DNA from: Halovivax cerinus
Lineage (GTDB): Archaea; Halobacteriota; Halobacteria; Halobacteriales; Natrialbaceae
Direction of reading: 5' to 3'
DNA: 64,000 nt
Assembly: GCF_024498195.1 (NCBI RefSeq)
Contig: NZ_CP101824.1
Span: 1,364,001 to 1,428,000, forward strand
Shown here piece by piece: positions 46,329-54,997 of the stretch; the first letter of the stretch is position 1; each line of letters begins with the position of its first letter. The position numbers and the translations under genes are program-made. The notes under the pieces were generated by a model, which searched no databases, was not told where the DNA came from, and worked only from the letters and a program-made list of their open reading frames with translations.

Positions 46329-47291
46329 ACGCAACAGCCGTCGGATGCTTTCCTCGACGGTCTCTTCGGGTTCCCAGCCGAGGTCAGCGTGCGTGCGCGC
46401 GGTGTCGACGGTGAACGTCTCGACCATGGTCTCGCCGGAGCGGGGGTTCTCGACGAGTTCGATCGGCGGTTCGGTGCCGCGTTCCTCGCCGGCGATCCGC
46501 TGGACCGTCTCGGCGACGGCCATCACGCTGGGGTCCTCGTCGGAGGCGAGGGCGTATTTCGTGACGCCCGTCTCATCATCGTCGCGAGCTGCGAGGAGCG
46601 CCTCGGCGCTGTGGACGTACGCGCGGGCGATGTCTGTGACGTGGACGAAGTTGCGCGACTGCGTCCCGGGTTCGTAGACGGTGAGCGGTTCGCCGGCGAG
46701 CGCGCGATCGACGAAGAAGTTGATCACGGTCCCCTTCGAGACCGTCCGATCGCCGACCGTGTGTTCGCCGTAGAGGTTCGTCTTGAGGTAGACGTGCGCC
46801 GGGAAGGCGCCGTCGGCGAGCGTCTCGATCAGGCGCTCGCCTGCGACCTTCGAGCGGCCGTACCAGTTGAGCGGGTCGCGCGGCTGGTCGGTCGTGATGG
46901 GGAACGTCTCGGGATCGCCCATGACGGCCATGCTCGCCGGGAAGATGAGCGCGGCGCCGTTCCCGCGACACCACCAGGCGACGTCGCCGGTCGCGCCGAC
47001 GTTGACGTCGTAGGTCAGGTCGCGGCTCTCGTCGCAGTCGTCGACGCCGGAGATCGCCGCGAGGTGCGCGACGACGTCGGCGCCGTCTAACGCGGCCGCG
47101 AGGCGGTCCCCGTCGCGTATATCGACGTGCTCGACGGTGACGTCGCCGATCTCGCGGACGCGCCCGCGGTAGAAGTTGTCGAACGCGCTGATCTCCCAGT
47201 CGGGGTGGTGGCGCTGTAGCTCGCCGACCACGCGACTGCCGATGTACCCGGCGGCGCCGGTCACCGCGATTGTCGGGGTACCGTCGGTCAT
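46326..47291 (-). CDS. NAD-dependent epimerase/dehydratase
   Basis: The 321-residue short-chain (extended SDR) enzyme has the nucleotide motif VTGAAGYIGSRV near the N-terminus, the HLAAISG block, and catalytic Tyr/Lys in WYGRSKVAGE. C-terminal substrate blocks include SRNFVHVTDIARAYVHSAEA. Such enzymes modify NDP-sugars for surface glycans. It is the last of three minus-strand sugar genes. Its final codons (RRLLR) abut the possible insertion-sequence end, so the C-terminus may have been altered. The exact NDP-sugar cannot be named. Confidence 0.85.
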   Translation of the reverse strand: MTDGTPTIAVTGAAGYIGSRVVGELQRHHPDWEISAFDNFYRGRVREIGDVTVEHVDIRDGDRLAAALDGADVVAHLAAISGVDDCDESRDLTYDVNVGATGDVAWWCRGNGAALIFPASMAVMGDPETFPITTDQPRDPLNWYGRSKVAGERLIETLADGAFPAHVYLKTNLYGEHTVGDRTVSKGTVINFFVDRALAGEPLTVYEPGTQSRNFVHVTDIARAYVHSAEALLAARDDDETGVTKYALASDEDPSVMAVAETVQRIAGEERGTEPPIELVENPRSGETMVETFTVDTARTHADLGWEPEETVEESIRRLLR

Positions 47292-47320
47292 CGTCTCTCT
47301 CCGTGGGGTGTGGATCGCTG

Positions 47321-47425
47321 TCGTGTCATGGTCTGTCGTGTCGTGGTCCGTCGTGTGAGAGGTCGACGTGTCGTGGCCGGCCGTGTGAGGGGTCGACGAG
47401 TCGTCGTTCGTCGGTGCGTCGTCGG
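47321..47425. repeat. Degenerate tandem repeats between epimerase genes
   Basis: Variants of tcgtgtcgtggtccg recur every ~15 bases, and a 30-base period is visible between tcgtgtgagaggtcgacg (47351) and ccgtgtgaggggtcgacg (47381). No coding potential recognised. Confidence 0.5.
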
Positions 47426-47436
47426 TCGTCGACGTG

Positions 47437-48396
47437 TCATGGGTCCTCGTCGTGTGGTGGGGCGTCGTCTCGAAATCGGTCGGCGAGGTCGCGGATGCCC
47501 TCGCGGAGCGTCCACTCGGGCTCGAAGCCCGTCTCGGCCAGCCGTTCGAAGTTCACGTGGTAGGAGGGGCCGGGATCTTCGTCTTCCATGTAGGTGACGG
47601 CCAGGTCCGTATCGAGTTCCTTGCGGACGAGCGCGGCGATCGTCTCGATCCGGTAGTTGCCCTCGGCGCTCCCGACGTTGTAGACGCGGGCGTCCCACGC
47701 GTCGGGGTCGAGCGCGGCCTGCAGGTAGGCGCGCGCGGCGTCGCGGACGTGGACGAAGGGTCGCCAGTTCGAGCCGTCGCCGTAGACGGTCAGCGGCCGG
47801 TCGGTCAGCGCGCGGAAGACGAAGTGGTTGACGACCAGGTTGAAGCGGATGCCCGGCGCGTAGCCGTAGTTGGTACTCATCCGGAGTGCGGTCCCGGTGA
47901 ACGCGTCGCGGTCTACGTACGTCTCCAGGAGGCGCTCGCCGGCGACCTTGGTCTCCGCGTAGGGATTGAGCGGGTTCTGTTCGGTCGTCTCGTCGATGTC
48001 GGTCGCCGCCGCGCGGCCGTAGTTGTTACACGAGGAGGCGAAGACGACGCGGTCGACGGCGAACTTCTCCGCGGCGGTGAAGACGTTCTCGGTGCCGTCG
48101 CGGTTGACGGCGTGGGTCTCGTCGCGGCGGTCGTGCGTGCTCGCGGCGCCGGTGATCGCCGCGAGGTGGATCACGCGGTCGACGTCCCGCATCGCCTGCT
48201 CGACGTCGCCGTAGTTGCGCACGTCACCGCGGACGAACCGGAGCCCGTCGTCGAGCCTCGCGTCGAGGAGGTTGCGCGGCGACCCCGAGGCGAGCGAGTC
48301 GAGGACGGTCACCCGGGAGACGCGCGCGTCGGCCTGTAATCGGGGGACGAGGACACTCCCGATGTAGCCGCAGCCGCCGGTGACGAGGACGTGCAT
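47437..48396 (-). CDS. NAD-dependent epimerase/dehydratase
   Basis: The 319-residue extended SDR enzyme begins MHVLVTGGCGYIGSVLVPRL, has HLAAITGA, the SSCNNYG block and catalytic NPYAETKVAGE. The pattern RPLTVYGDGSNWRPFVHVRD is typical of NDP-sugar epimerases and dehydratases (GalE- or RmlB-like subfamilies). It stands 9 bases from the SQD1-like gene and is transcribed with it. Its role is to make or interconvert an NDP-sugar for the glycan locus. The product cannot be fixed from sequence alone. Confidence 0.87.
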   Translation of the reverse strand: MHVLVTGGCGYIGSVLVPRLQADARVSRVTVLDSLASGSPRNLLDARLDDGLRFVRGDVRNYGDVEQAMRDVDRVIHLAAITGAASTHDRRDETHAVNRDGTENVFTAAEKFAVDRVVFASSCNNYGRAAATDIDETTEQNPLNPYAETKVAGERLLETYVDRDAFTGTALRMSTNYGYAPGIRFNLVVNHFVFRALTDRPLTVYGDGSNWRPFVHVRDAARAYLQAALDPDAWDARVYNVGSAEGNYRIETIAALVRKELDTDLAVTYMEDEDPGPSYHVNFERLAETGFEPEWTLREGIRDLADRFRDDAPPHDEDP

Positions 48397-48405
48397 CGGC
48401 TCTCG

Positions 48406-49605
48406 TCAGTCCTCCGCCGTCGCCGTCTCGCCGTCCCAGTCGTCGAGGACGCCCGGCAGGAAGCGGTCCTCGTGGGCCGCGATCACGTCCTCGTAGTCGG
48501 TGAGGGTCCCGAGGACGTCGCGCATTCCCTCAGCGAAGGTGACCGACTGCTCGCCGATGAGGTCGGCGTAGCGGTCGTTCTCGATCTCCATCTTGTGGGT
48601 CTCGTCCTCGTCGCGCGGGTTCTCGAAGTGCTCGACGTCGACGTCCAGGTCGAACTCGTCGCCGACGTCCGCGATCGTCTCCGCGATCTCGACGATGCTG
48701 ATGGCGCGGGTGACCTGGTTGTAGACGGTGAGGTCGTCCGGTCGGTCGGCGGGATCGGCGAGGGCGAGCTGTGCGAGCCCCTCGACGGCGTCTTCGAGCG
48801 CGATGAACGGTTTGCGCTGCTCGCCTTTGCCGTAGACGGTCATCGGGTAGCCGGCGATCGCCTGGGCGGCGAAGCGGTGGGCGACGACGCCGAAGTAGTA
48901 GTCGAAGTCGAAGCGCGTCGCGAGGCGGGGATCTGCCGCGGTCTCGGGGGTCTCCGTCCCGTAGGTGATCGCGGTCCGAACGTCCGAGATCGGGATCCCG
49001 AACTGCGTGTGCGCCAGGCGCATGTTGGCCGCGTCGTGGCTCTTCGTGAGGTGGTACCACGAACCCGCCATCGCTGGGAAGGGCACCTCGTCGCGCTCAC
49101 CGCCGTTCTCCATCGTCGCACCGCCCTCCGGGATGGGGAACTCGGGCGCGCCGTAGACGCCCGTCGTCGTGGTCTCGACGAAGTGGGTGTCCGTCATGTC
49201 GTGTTCCTCGAGGCCCCAGAGCAGGTTCCGCGTGGCCTGCATGTTGTTGTGCTGGGTGTAGTTGGCCCGCTCGCCGTTGATCTGCGAGTAGGGCGCGGAG
49301 GGCTGGGCCGCGGCGTGGACGATCGTCTCGGGTTCGTGGACCGCGAGCAGTTCGTCGACGAACGATTTCTCGGAGAGGTCGCCCTCGACGAACGAGAGGT
49401 TCGCGAGGCCGTGGACCTCGCGTGCGGCCTCGAGGCGCTCGTCCATCGTCGCGATGGGGGTCGCACTCGTCGAGCCGACCTCCTCGACCCAGCGCCGCCG
49501 GGCGAGGTTGTCGACGAGAACGACGCGGTCGTCGGTTCGGTCCGCGATTCGAAGGGTGGTCGGCCACCCGAGGTAGCCGTCCGCACCGGTGAGGAGGATC
49601 GTCAT
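48406..49605 (-). CDS. UDP-sulfoquinovose synthase homologue (SQD1 family)
   Basis: The 399-residue extended SDR enzyme matches the SQD1/Agl3 family. It has GADGYLGWPTTLRI at residues 7-20, the QPSAPYSQING block, and catalytic Tyr184 and Lys188 in SWYHLTKSHDAANMR. The segments TRFDFDYYFG and PMTVYGKGEQRKPFIALED are family-specific. SQD1 makes UDP-sulfoquinovose from UDP-glucose and sulfite; Agl3 in Sulfolobus supplies this sugar for N-glycans. The family assignment is strong, but related members may act on other UDP-sugars. It is the first gene of the minus-strand sugar run. Confidence 0.85.
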   Translation of the reverse strand: MTILLTGADGYLGWPTTLRIADRTDDRVVLVDNLARRRWVEEVGSTSATPIATMDERLEAAREVHGLANLSFVEGDLSEKSFVDELLAVHEPETIVHAAAQPSAPYSQINGERANYTQHNNMQATRNLLWGLEEHDMTDTHFVETTTTGVYGAPEFPIPEGGATMENGGERDEVPFPAMAGSWYHLTKSHDAANMRLAHTQFGIPISDVRTAITYGTETPETAADPRLATRFDFDYYFGVVAHRFAAQAIAGYPMTVYGKGEQRKPFIALEDAVEGLAQLALADPADRPDDLTVYNQVTRAISIVEIAETIADVGDEFDLDVDVEHFENPRDEDETHKMEIENDRYADLIGEQSVTFAEGMRDVLGTLTDYEDVIAAHEDRFLPGVLDDWDGETATAED

Positions 49606-49824
49606 AGAGTTACTCAGTATGTGAATAACTAGGGGCGGGGAAAAAGGTTGCCGTCTCGTGAGCGTGACTGGTTCGAGCGGAGAAAGTGTGAGAATCGTGC
49701 GGAGGGGCCGTCAGACGGTCCTTCCCTCTGCTGGCGGTTGGTGGGCGGGCGACCGCTTCCCACCACACGAACTCGTGAGGAGGAGCCGTCGGATCGACGG
49801 TGTGGCGTCGTGTGGGACCGTCCG

Positions 49825-51480
49825 TCAGTCGAGCGTTCGGCGGACGCGCCGGGCGACCGTTCCGACGGCGGACTCGGCCGTTCGGAGGGCGCGCTCTTCG
49901 ATCGGCGACGAGAGGATCCGTTCCGCACAGAGGCACCCGGACGTCGCGTTGACACCCGCGCCGGGCCAGGTCGCCGCGCCACACGTGTAGAGGCCGTCGA
50001 CGGGGGTGGCGTACCGGGACCAGCCGGGGAACGGTCGCCAGAGGAAGTTCTGTCGGAAGTGGTGACTGCCGGCCACGCTGTCGCCGCCGACGAGGTTGGG
50101 ATTCCCGGCCTCCAGGTCGGCGGGCGAGAGCACGTCCCGCTCGCGGATCTGGTCTTCGAGCCCGGGGGCGTACGTTTCGAGGGCGTCGATCACGCGATCG
50201 GCCACCGGGTCGGCGGCGTCCGCCCAGTCGGTCGCGTCGATCTCGCCTGCGGCGTCGCCCTCGATCTCGGACGGCAGCGCCCTGACCTGCACCCAGAGGA
50301 CGTGTCCGTCGTCGGGGGTCCGGCTCTCGTCGACGGCCGTGGTCTGTCCGACGACGAGCATCGGCTCCGCGGGTATCACGCCGTTCTGGGCGTCGGTGTA
50401 CGTCTCCGCGAGTGTGTCGACGGACGGACCGACGTGGACGTACGCGAACTCCCGCAGGTCCGACCCGGCCGCCCAGTCGGGGCGCTCGTCCAGAGCGAGG
50501 TGGATCATCATCGTCCCGGGACCGTACTCGTAGCGATCGACGCGATCGGCGAACGACGCCGGGACGGCGTCCGCCTCGACCAGGTCACCGAACAGGACCG
50601 TCGGGGTCAGGTTCGCGACGACGGTCTCCGCGGTCTGGATTCGGTCGCCGTCGACCAGTTCGACGCCGGTGACGGCGCCGTCTCTCGTCTCGACGGCCGT
50701 CACCTCGGCGTCGGTTCGCACCTCGCCGCCGCGGGCCTCGACCAGCACCGCGAGCGACTCCGGGACGGCCGACGCGCCGCCTTCGGCGACGCTGATGCCT
50801 CCCTCCAGCGCCGAGAAGGACTCGAGGAACGGGAAGAGGGCGCCGCCAGAGACGTCCGGACCGAAGTCCAAGTGCAGCCCCCAGCAGGCCATCAGGGCCC
50901 TGGCCTCCGGCGTCTCGAAGTACGCCTCCCCCAGTTCGCGCGTCGAACTCAGCGGGATCTGGGCGAGATCAACCAGCCCTGACGGACCCTCCGATCGGAC
51001 GGCCTCGACGAGCGTCCGACCGGCGGCCAGCGACGGGAGCGCCTGGCCCATCAGGGGCGCGAGCGTCTCGGCGAAGCGCCCGAACTCGCCGCGGAGCGTC
51101 TCCCACCCCTCGGCGTCCCCCGCGGAGTGGGCGGCGAGTTCCTCGCGCGTCCGGTCTGTGTCCTGGTACACTCTGAGCGCCGTCCCGTCGGGGAAGACGG
51201 TGGCGAAGGGCTCGCTCGACGTGGCGAACGACAGGCCTTCCTCCTTTAGTTCCGCGCCGAAGTCCTCGTAGACGGCCGATCCGCGGAAGAGGTTCATGTT
51301 CGTCGCGTACGTGTCGTGGACGTAGCCCTCGACCGTGCGTTCCCCGCTGCGCGTCGCCCCGCCGAGGGTCTCGTTGCGCTCGAGCACGCAGACGTCCCGT
51401 CCCGCGTCCGCGAGGTACAGCGCGGCGACGAGGCCGTTGTGACCGCCGCCGACGATCACGTCGTCGTACGTTGGTACCAT
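49825..51480 (-). CDS. Phytoene-desaturase-like FAD oxidoreductase
   Basis: The 551-residue FAD-dependent amine-oxidase/phytoene-desaturase family protein has the N-terminal dinucleotide motif DDVIVGGGHNGLVAALYLAD and the following LERNETLGGATRSGE. The C-terminal FAD block reads DGLYTCGAATWPGAGVNATS. Relatives desaturate carotenoids or other isoprenoids, and some belong to the broader CrtI-like group of unclear role. I chose the ATG at 51480 because it places the GGG motif at the expected start. A TATA-like gcataaatt lies about 28 bases upstream (51504-51512). Confidence 0.85.
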   Translation of the reverse strand: MVPTYDDVIVGGGHNGLVAALYLADAGRDVCVLERNETLGGATRSGERTVEGYVHDTYATNMNLFRGSAVYEDFGAELKEEGLSFATSSEPFATVFPDGTALRVYQDTDRTREELAAHSAGDAEGWETLRGEFGRFAETLAPLMGQALPSLAAGRTLVEAVRSEGPSGLVDLAQIPLSSTRELGEAYFETPEARALMACWGLHLDFGPDVSGGALFPFLESFSALEGGISVAEGGASAVPESLAVLVEARGGEVRTDAEVTAVETRDGAVTGVELVDGDRIQTAETVVANLTPTVLFGDLVEADAVPASFADRVDRYEYGPGTMMIHLALDERPDWAAGSDLREFAYVHVGPSVDTLAETYTDAQNGVIPAEPMLVVGQTTAVDESRTPDDGHVLWVQVRALPSEIEGDAAGEIDATDWADAADPVADRVIDALETYAPGLEDQIRERDVLSPADLEAGNPNLVGGDSVAGSHHFRQNFLWRPFPGWSRYATPVDGLYTCGAATWPGAGVNATSGCLCAERILSSPIEERALRTAESAVGTVARRVRRTLD

Positions 51481-51836
51481 TTCACAGTGTGTTCGCAGGC
51501 CGCGCATAAATTCCTGCTGTCCCCGTGGCCGACGATGTCGACCCGTTCGCCAGGGATGCACTCGAACCGTACGTCCGGGGTGTGACGGCCCCGTGGACCG
51601 CGACTGTCTTCGACGCGTCAGCGGGTGCAGTGAGGCCGCGTACTGGCGACGGCCCGAAACTATAAATTCCATTTCTTATAAATTATTCGCCGTGACACTT
51701 TCGTGTACGACATCGAGATACGGACGTCCCGGCGGTGTGGCGGTCTGGTGACGAGTCCGGCGACGGTGATCGACGGGGAGGGCGGATCGCCCGGGGTCGA
51801 TCGCAGACTGTGGGCGGGAGACGAACGAGGTGCGGC
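51481..51836. other. Divergent promoter region, AT-rich patches
   Basis: 356 bases. Two TATA-like stretches (about 51660-51668 and 51677-51685) lie far from the plus-strand start at 51837, so that gene may have a long leader or another start. No gene recognised. Confidence 0.4.
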
Positions 51837-52649
51837 GTGACGACTCCGTTCGTCTTCCAGCTCGCCGGCGCACTGACGGACCTCCAGGGCTCGTTCGCCG
51901 ACCTCCCGCTCGACGGGCCCCGCGGGTGGCTCGTCGTCGCGGTGCTCGTCGTGTCCGTCCCCGTGGGCCCGTGGCTCCTTCGCCGGAGCGTCCGTCAGAT
52001 CGGGCACGGCTACGCGATGCTGGCGAACCGAGCGGTGGGCGCGGGCGAGGCCCATCAGGAGTCGGGCGTGGTCGAAGTCTCGGGGACGGCGGTCTCGCTC
52101 GGTGAGACCAGCACCGGGACGTACTCGAACGAGCCGACCCTCGTCCAGACCTGGCACCGGGTGCGCGAGGAAGAGCAAACCGACTCCGACGGCAACACGA
52201 CCACCTCGCGACGACGGCTCGGTGGCGGCTCCGACGCCCTCCCGTTCCTCGTCGAGGACGAAACCGGGTCGGTCGCCGTCGACCCCTCCGGCGCGACGCT
52301 GTCGCTGTCCGAGTCCCACTACCACCGCTCGCCCAGAGACGTCGACCACTACGAGGGTCACATCGCACCCGGCGATTCGGTCTACGTCTACGGCCAGCTC
52401 CGCGAAGCGGACGACCCGGCGCACGCGCCCGGGGAGCAGCGCACCTACATCGGCGCCGGCGACGAGGTGGGGGAGTTCGTCGTCTCCGACGGCGGCCAGC
52501 TGGGAACCGTGTTCGACTACTTCCTCTGGGGGACGCTGCTGGCGATCCTCGGACTCGGCCTGACCGTGCTCGTCCCACTGCTGCTCCTGTTCGCGGCGGA
52601 GGCCGCCTTCGGCATCCCGACGGCGTCGTGGCTCGTCGATCTCGCCTGA
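51837..52649 (+). CDS. GIDE-domain-like membrane protein
   Basis: The 270-residue protein has an N-terminal helix (GWLVVAVLVVSVPVGPWLL, about 30-48) and a soluble GIDE-like domain (about 75-220). It contains VQTWHRVREEEQ, PFLVEDETGSVAVDPSGA and GDSVYVYGQL. A C-terminal helix pair follows (LAILGLGLTVLVPLLLL). GIDE-type proteins have an E3-ligase-associated fold in eukaryotes, but the prokaryotic function is unknown. The start is a GTG at 51837. It stands alone, divergent from the phytoene-desaturase-like gene. Confidence 0.75.
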   Translation: MTTPFVFQLAGALTDLQGSFADLPLDGPRGWLVVAVLVVSVPVGPWLLRRSVRQIGHGYAMLANRAVGAGEAHQESGVVEVSGTAVSLGETSTGTYSNEPTLVQTWHRVREEEQTDSDGNTTTSRRRLGGGSDALPFLVEDETGSVAVDPSGATLSLSESHYHRSPRDVDHYEGHIAPGDSVYVYGQLREADDPAHAPGEQRTYIGAGDEVGEFVVSDGGQLGTVFDYFLWGTLLAILGLGLTVLVPLLLLFAAEAAFGIPTASWLVDLA

Positions 52650-52859
52650 GGCGTTCTCCGTCGTTCCTGATACAAGGTCGGCCGACACCGAACCGCGGAT
52701 GCCACTATCGGCTCACGGGAGGGACGTCAGTCAGCCTGATCGACTCGACGGCCGGTGCGTACGGGACTCCCCGGTTGGACGAGTCCGATCGTCGACGGAG
52801 CGACGGGTCGCGTGAATTGCGGCGGGATTCGGGCTGTAGGGCGGGCGATCGCGGACGTG

Positions 52860-53200
52860 GCGGCGTGGCGCCACCCGACGATGGGCTCGGTTGTCCCCCG
52901 AGACGCAGCAACCGAGACCGCCCGGTTCCGCGCTACTCGGTATTCGTCGACGACGGTCCCCGTTTCCTCGTCGATCGTTACGTGGCCGGCCCCGACGGCG
53001 TTGACTGCGCTATTCAATTCACAGCTCTCCTGCGTCACTTTCCTATCGAGGGTGAATCGATACCGCTTGCCGTCGGCCACGGCCTCGACGATCCCGTGTT
53101 CGAGGAGGGTATCGAGGTGTAAATCGAACGTCCCTGCCCGATCGACCGACGTGGGCGTGGTAAATCCATCCCAACGGTCCCAGGTGCTGTCTCTTCCTCT
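52860..53200 (-). pseudogene. Possible remnant of a winged-helix regulator
   Basis: On the minus strand one frame encodes RAGTFDLHLDTLLEHGIVEA and then RYRFTLDRKVTQESCELNSA, which looks like the middle of a haloarchaeal winged-helix protein. The flanking sequence in that frame is arginine-rich and unlike protein, and no proper start is visible. The rest of the 586-base gap (52650-53235) has nothing I recognise. Confidence 0.35.
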
Positions 53201-53235
53201 CGTACAGTTACCGGCGAACCGCCCTCCCGGACCCG

Positions 53236-53673
53236 CTACACACCTGTTTCGCGAAATCGAACGACGTCGATCTCGATCGGACACGATTCGAAATCGTCGT
53301 CGGCACCTGCGACGAGCGTCGCATCGCTCTCGCGGGCGAGCGCGACGCCGTGTGCGTCCGCAAACGAGATGTGGCCGCCCGCCTTCACTTCGGCGGCGAG
53401 GCGCCAGTCGGCTCGCTCGATCGTTACTCCCCACCGTTCGAGCGCACGGAGATCCCGATCGGCCGTACGAAGCGAATCCGTCGTCGGCTCGTCGTCGACT
53501 CCTTCGAATCGAGCGACGAGATAGCGCACTTCACCGGCGTTGGTCTCGGCCAGCAATCCGTCGACGGCTCCGTCACGGACCTCTCGAAGGTACCGTTCGA
53601 CGACGACCCGGCCCGGTTCGTCGTAGAGATACGCGATGATCGCTTCGGTGTCGAATACGTACGCGTCGCTCAT
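53236..53673 (-). CDS. vapC: PIN-domain toxin (VapC-like)
   Basis: The 145-residue PIN-domain ribonuclease keeps the acidic active-site set Asp8 (YVFDTEAIIAYL), Glu43 (LAETNAGEVRYL), Asp106 (SFADAHGVALA) and Asp125/126 (VAGADDDF). VapC toxins cleave RNA when freed from their antitoxin. It overlaps the AbrB-like antitoxin gene by 4 bases (ATGA) and follows it, the usual VapBC layout. Length is typical of the family. The target RNA is not deducible. Confidence 0.88.
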   Translation of the reverse strand: MSDAYVFDTEAIIAYLYDEPGRVVVERYLREVRDGAVDGLLAETNAGEVRYLVARFEGVDDEPTTDSLRTADRDLRALERWGVTIERADWRLAAEVKAGGHISFADAHGVALARESDATLVAGADDDFESCPIEIDVVRFRETGV

Positions 53674-53975
53674 TCGTCCGCTCCGTCGGTCGGTCGGAGC
53701 CGCTCGGAACGGGCTGCGTCACGCTGCTGTTCGTCGCGTTTCAGTTCGCGAACCCTGTCGAGTACCTCGCCGCGCTCGCGGTCCGCGTCGGCGTGGATCC
53801 CGCCCAATTCCTCGAGCGACGGTATCGGCTCGACGACGATACGGTCGTCTTCCTCGTAGATGAACACCTCGCCGGGAGCGTCGATCCCGAACTTCTCCCG
53901 CAGCGACTTCGGAATCGTCGCCTGTCCCTTCTGCGAGACGCGTACGACCTCTGGGTCCCGAGTACTACTCGACAT
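53670..53975 (-). CDS. vapB: AbrB/SpoVT-type antitoxin (VapB-like)
   Basis: The 101-residue protein has an N-terminal AbrB/SpoVT DNA-binding domain (about 10-52; VSQKGQATIPKSLREKFGID). An acidic helical tail (about 55-95) is where relatives bind and block the PIN toxin. It overlaps the toxin gene. The antitoxin or the complex usually represses its own promoter; a palindrome lies 6 bases before the start codon. It sits between a degraded regulator and a truncated epimerase gene. Confidence 0.85.
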   Translation of the reverse strand: MSSSTRDPEVVRVSQKGQATIPKSLREKFGIDAPGEVFIYEEDDRIVVEPIPSLEELGGIHADADRERGEVLDRVRELKRDEQQRDAARSERLRPTDGADE

Positions 53976-53981
53976 TATGTA

Positions 53982-53992
53982 TTGTACTACAA
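53982..53992. promoter_or_regulatory. Candidate vapBC operator palindrome
   Basis: ttgta-c-tacaa is an 11-base inverted repeat immediately upstream of the vapB start (53975). Its position suits autoregulation by an AbrB-type antitoxin; this is inferred from symmetry alone. Confidence 0.45.
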
Positions 53993-54020
53993 GACCATCG
54001 TATTACTATCTATCGCCGGA

Positions 54021-54533
54021 CGCCCCGTCTCGACGTACGGGACGCAGATGCTCCTGCGCGATCGGTACGCACAGCTGTGGCACGACCGCCACGGCGTCGC
54101 GACCGTTCCGCTTCGATACTGCAACATCTACGGGATGGACGTGGCGGGCGAGACACTGTGCGGCCTGCCGGGGACGTTCGTCAGACAACTGACGGCGGAC
54201 GGCTCGATCACCGTCTTCGGCGACGGCCGCCAGACCCGCGACTTCGTCCACGTCGACGACGTCGTCAGGGCGACCATCGGCGCCGCGACGACGCGACGGG
54301 TTGGTAAGGCGTACACCGTCGGGAGCGGGGAGTCGACTTCGGTGCGGACGGTGGCTCGACTCGTTCGCGACCACGTCGATCCCTCGGCCGAGATCGACTT
54401 CGACGAGGAGTACGACGGTGCGGTTCGAGACAGTCACGCCGATATCTCGAACGCTCGGGCGTGGCTCGACTTCGAACCGACGCGGTCGATCGAGGGGTGT
54501 CTTGGGGATCGGATAGCGGGGGTGTCTCGGTGA
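54021..54533 (+). pseudogene. Truncated NDP-sugar epimerase/dehydratase, C-terminal half
   Basis: From 54021 the frame encodes STYGTQMLLRDRYAQLW, then VPLRYCNIYG, SITVFGDGRQTRDFVHVDDV and a normal C-terminal part, all typical of the back half of extended SDR sugar enzymes. The N-terminal Rossmann half is missing, and the catalytic YxxxK reads YGTQM, so the lysine is lost. It starts right after the vapBC promoter, suggesting truncation by arrival of the TA pair or by deletion. It is unlikely to be active. Confidence 0.75.
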
Positions 54534-54997
54534 GTGATCGCTTCGGTTCCTGGGCCGGCAGCGCTCCGATGTACGACTGTGCGGACAGTGCTGGTGTACG
54601 TTCGCGGTAGCCGACGGACACCGACGGCGTCTCCGAGTAAACCCATTCGAACCGGGATTCGACTCTCACCGTTCGTTCATCTCGACCGCCCACCCAGCCG
54701 ATGACAACGGTCCTTTCCGCAAGAAATTTTCAACGGAGTGGACTTCTCAGATTGGCCGGTAACTATTTGACGATTTGGTGGTACGTTTCGACGAGAAACG
54801 AATCAAACTGCGAGTCCGTAGTAACCCGGACTGTGCGGGGGAGATTGCCGGCATCGGAAACTGAAATAAAGTTTGAGCCGGGGATGTGCCGTAAACGTCG
54901 TATATCTGTTCACCCGAAAGGTCAGATCCGATACCGATATACGGCTGGTGTGGTACCCTCCACACAACCGGACGCGACGGACCGGAGCTACTGACGG
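54534..54997. other. Gap before the glycan operon
   Basis: 464 bases, locally AT-rich (near 54740-54870). An inverted repeat gtgtgg/ccacac with a 6-base loop lies near 54950. Probably contains the operon promoter; no gene recognised with confidence. Confidence 0.4.

Noticed and set aside
54701-54994. 97-residue open frame before the acetyltransferase gene
   Set aside because: No motif, mixed composition and no promoter signal; probably chance in an AT-rich gap.
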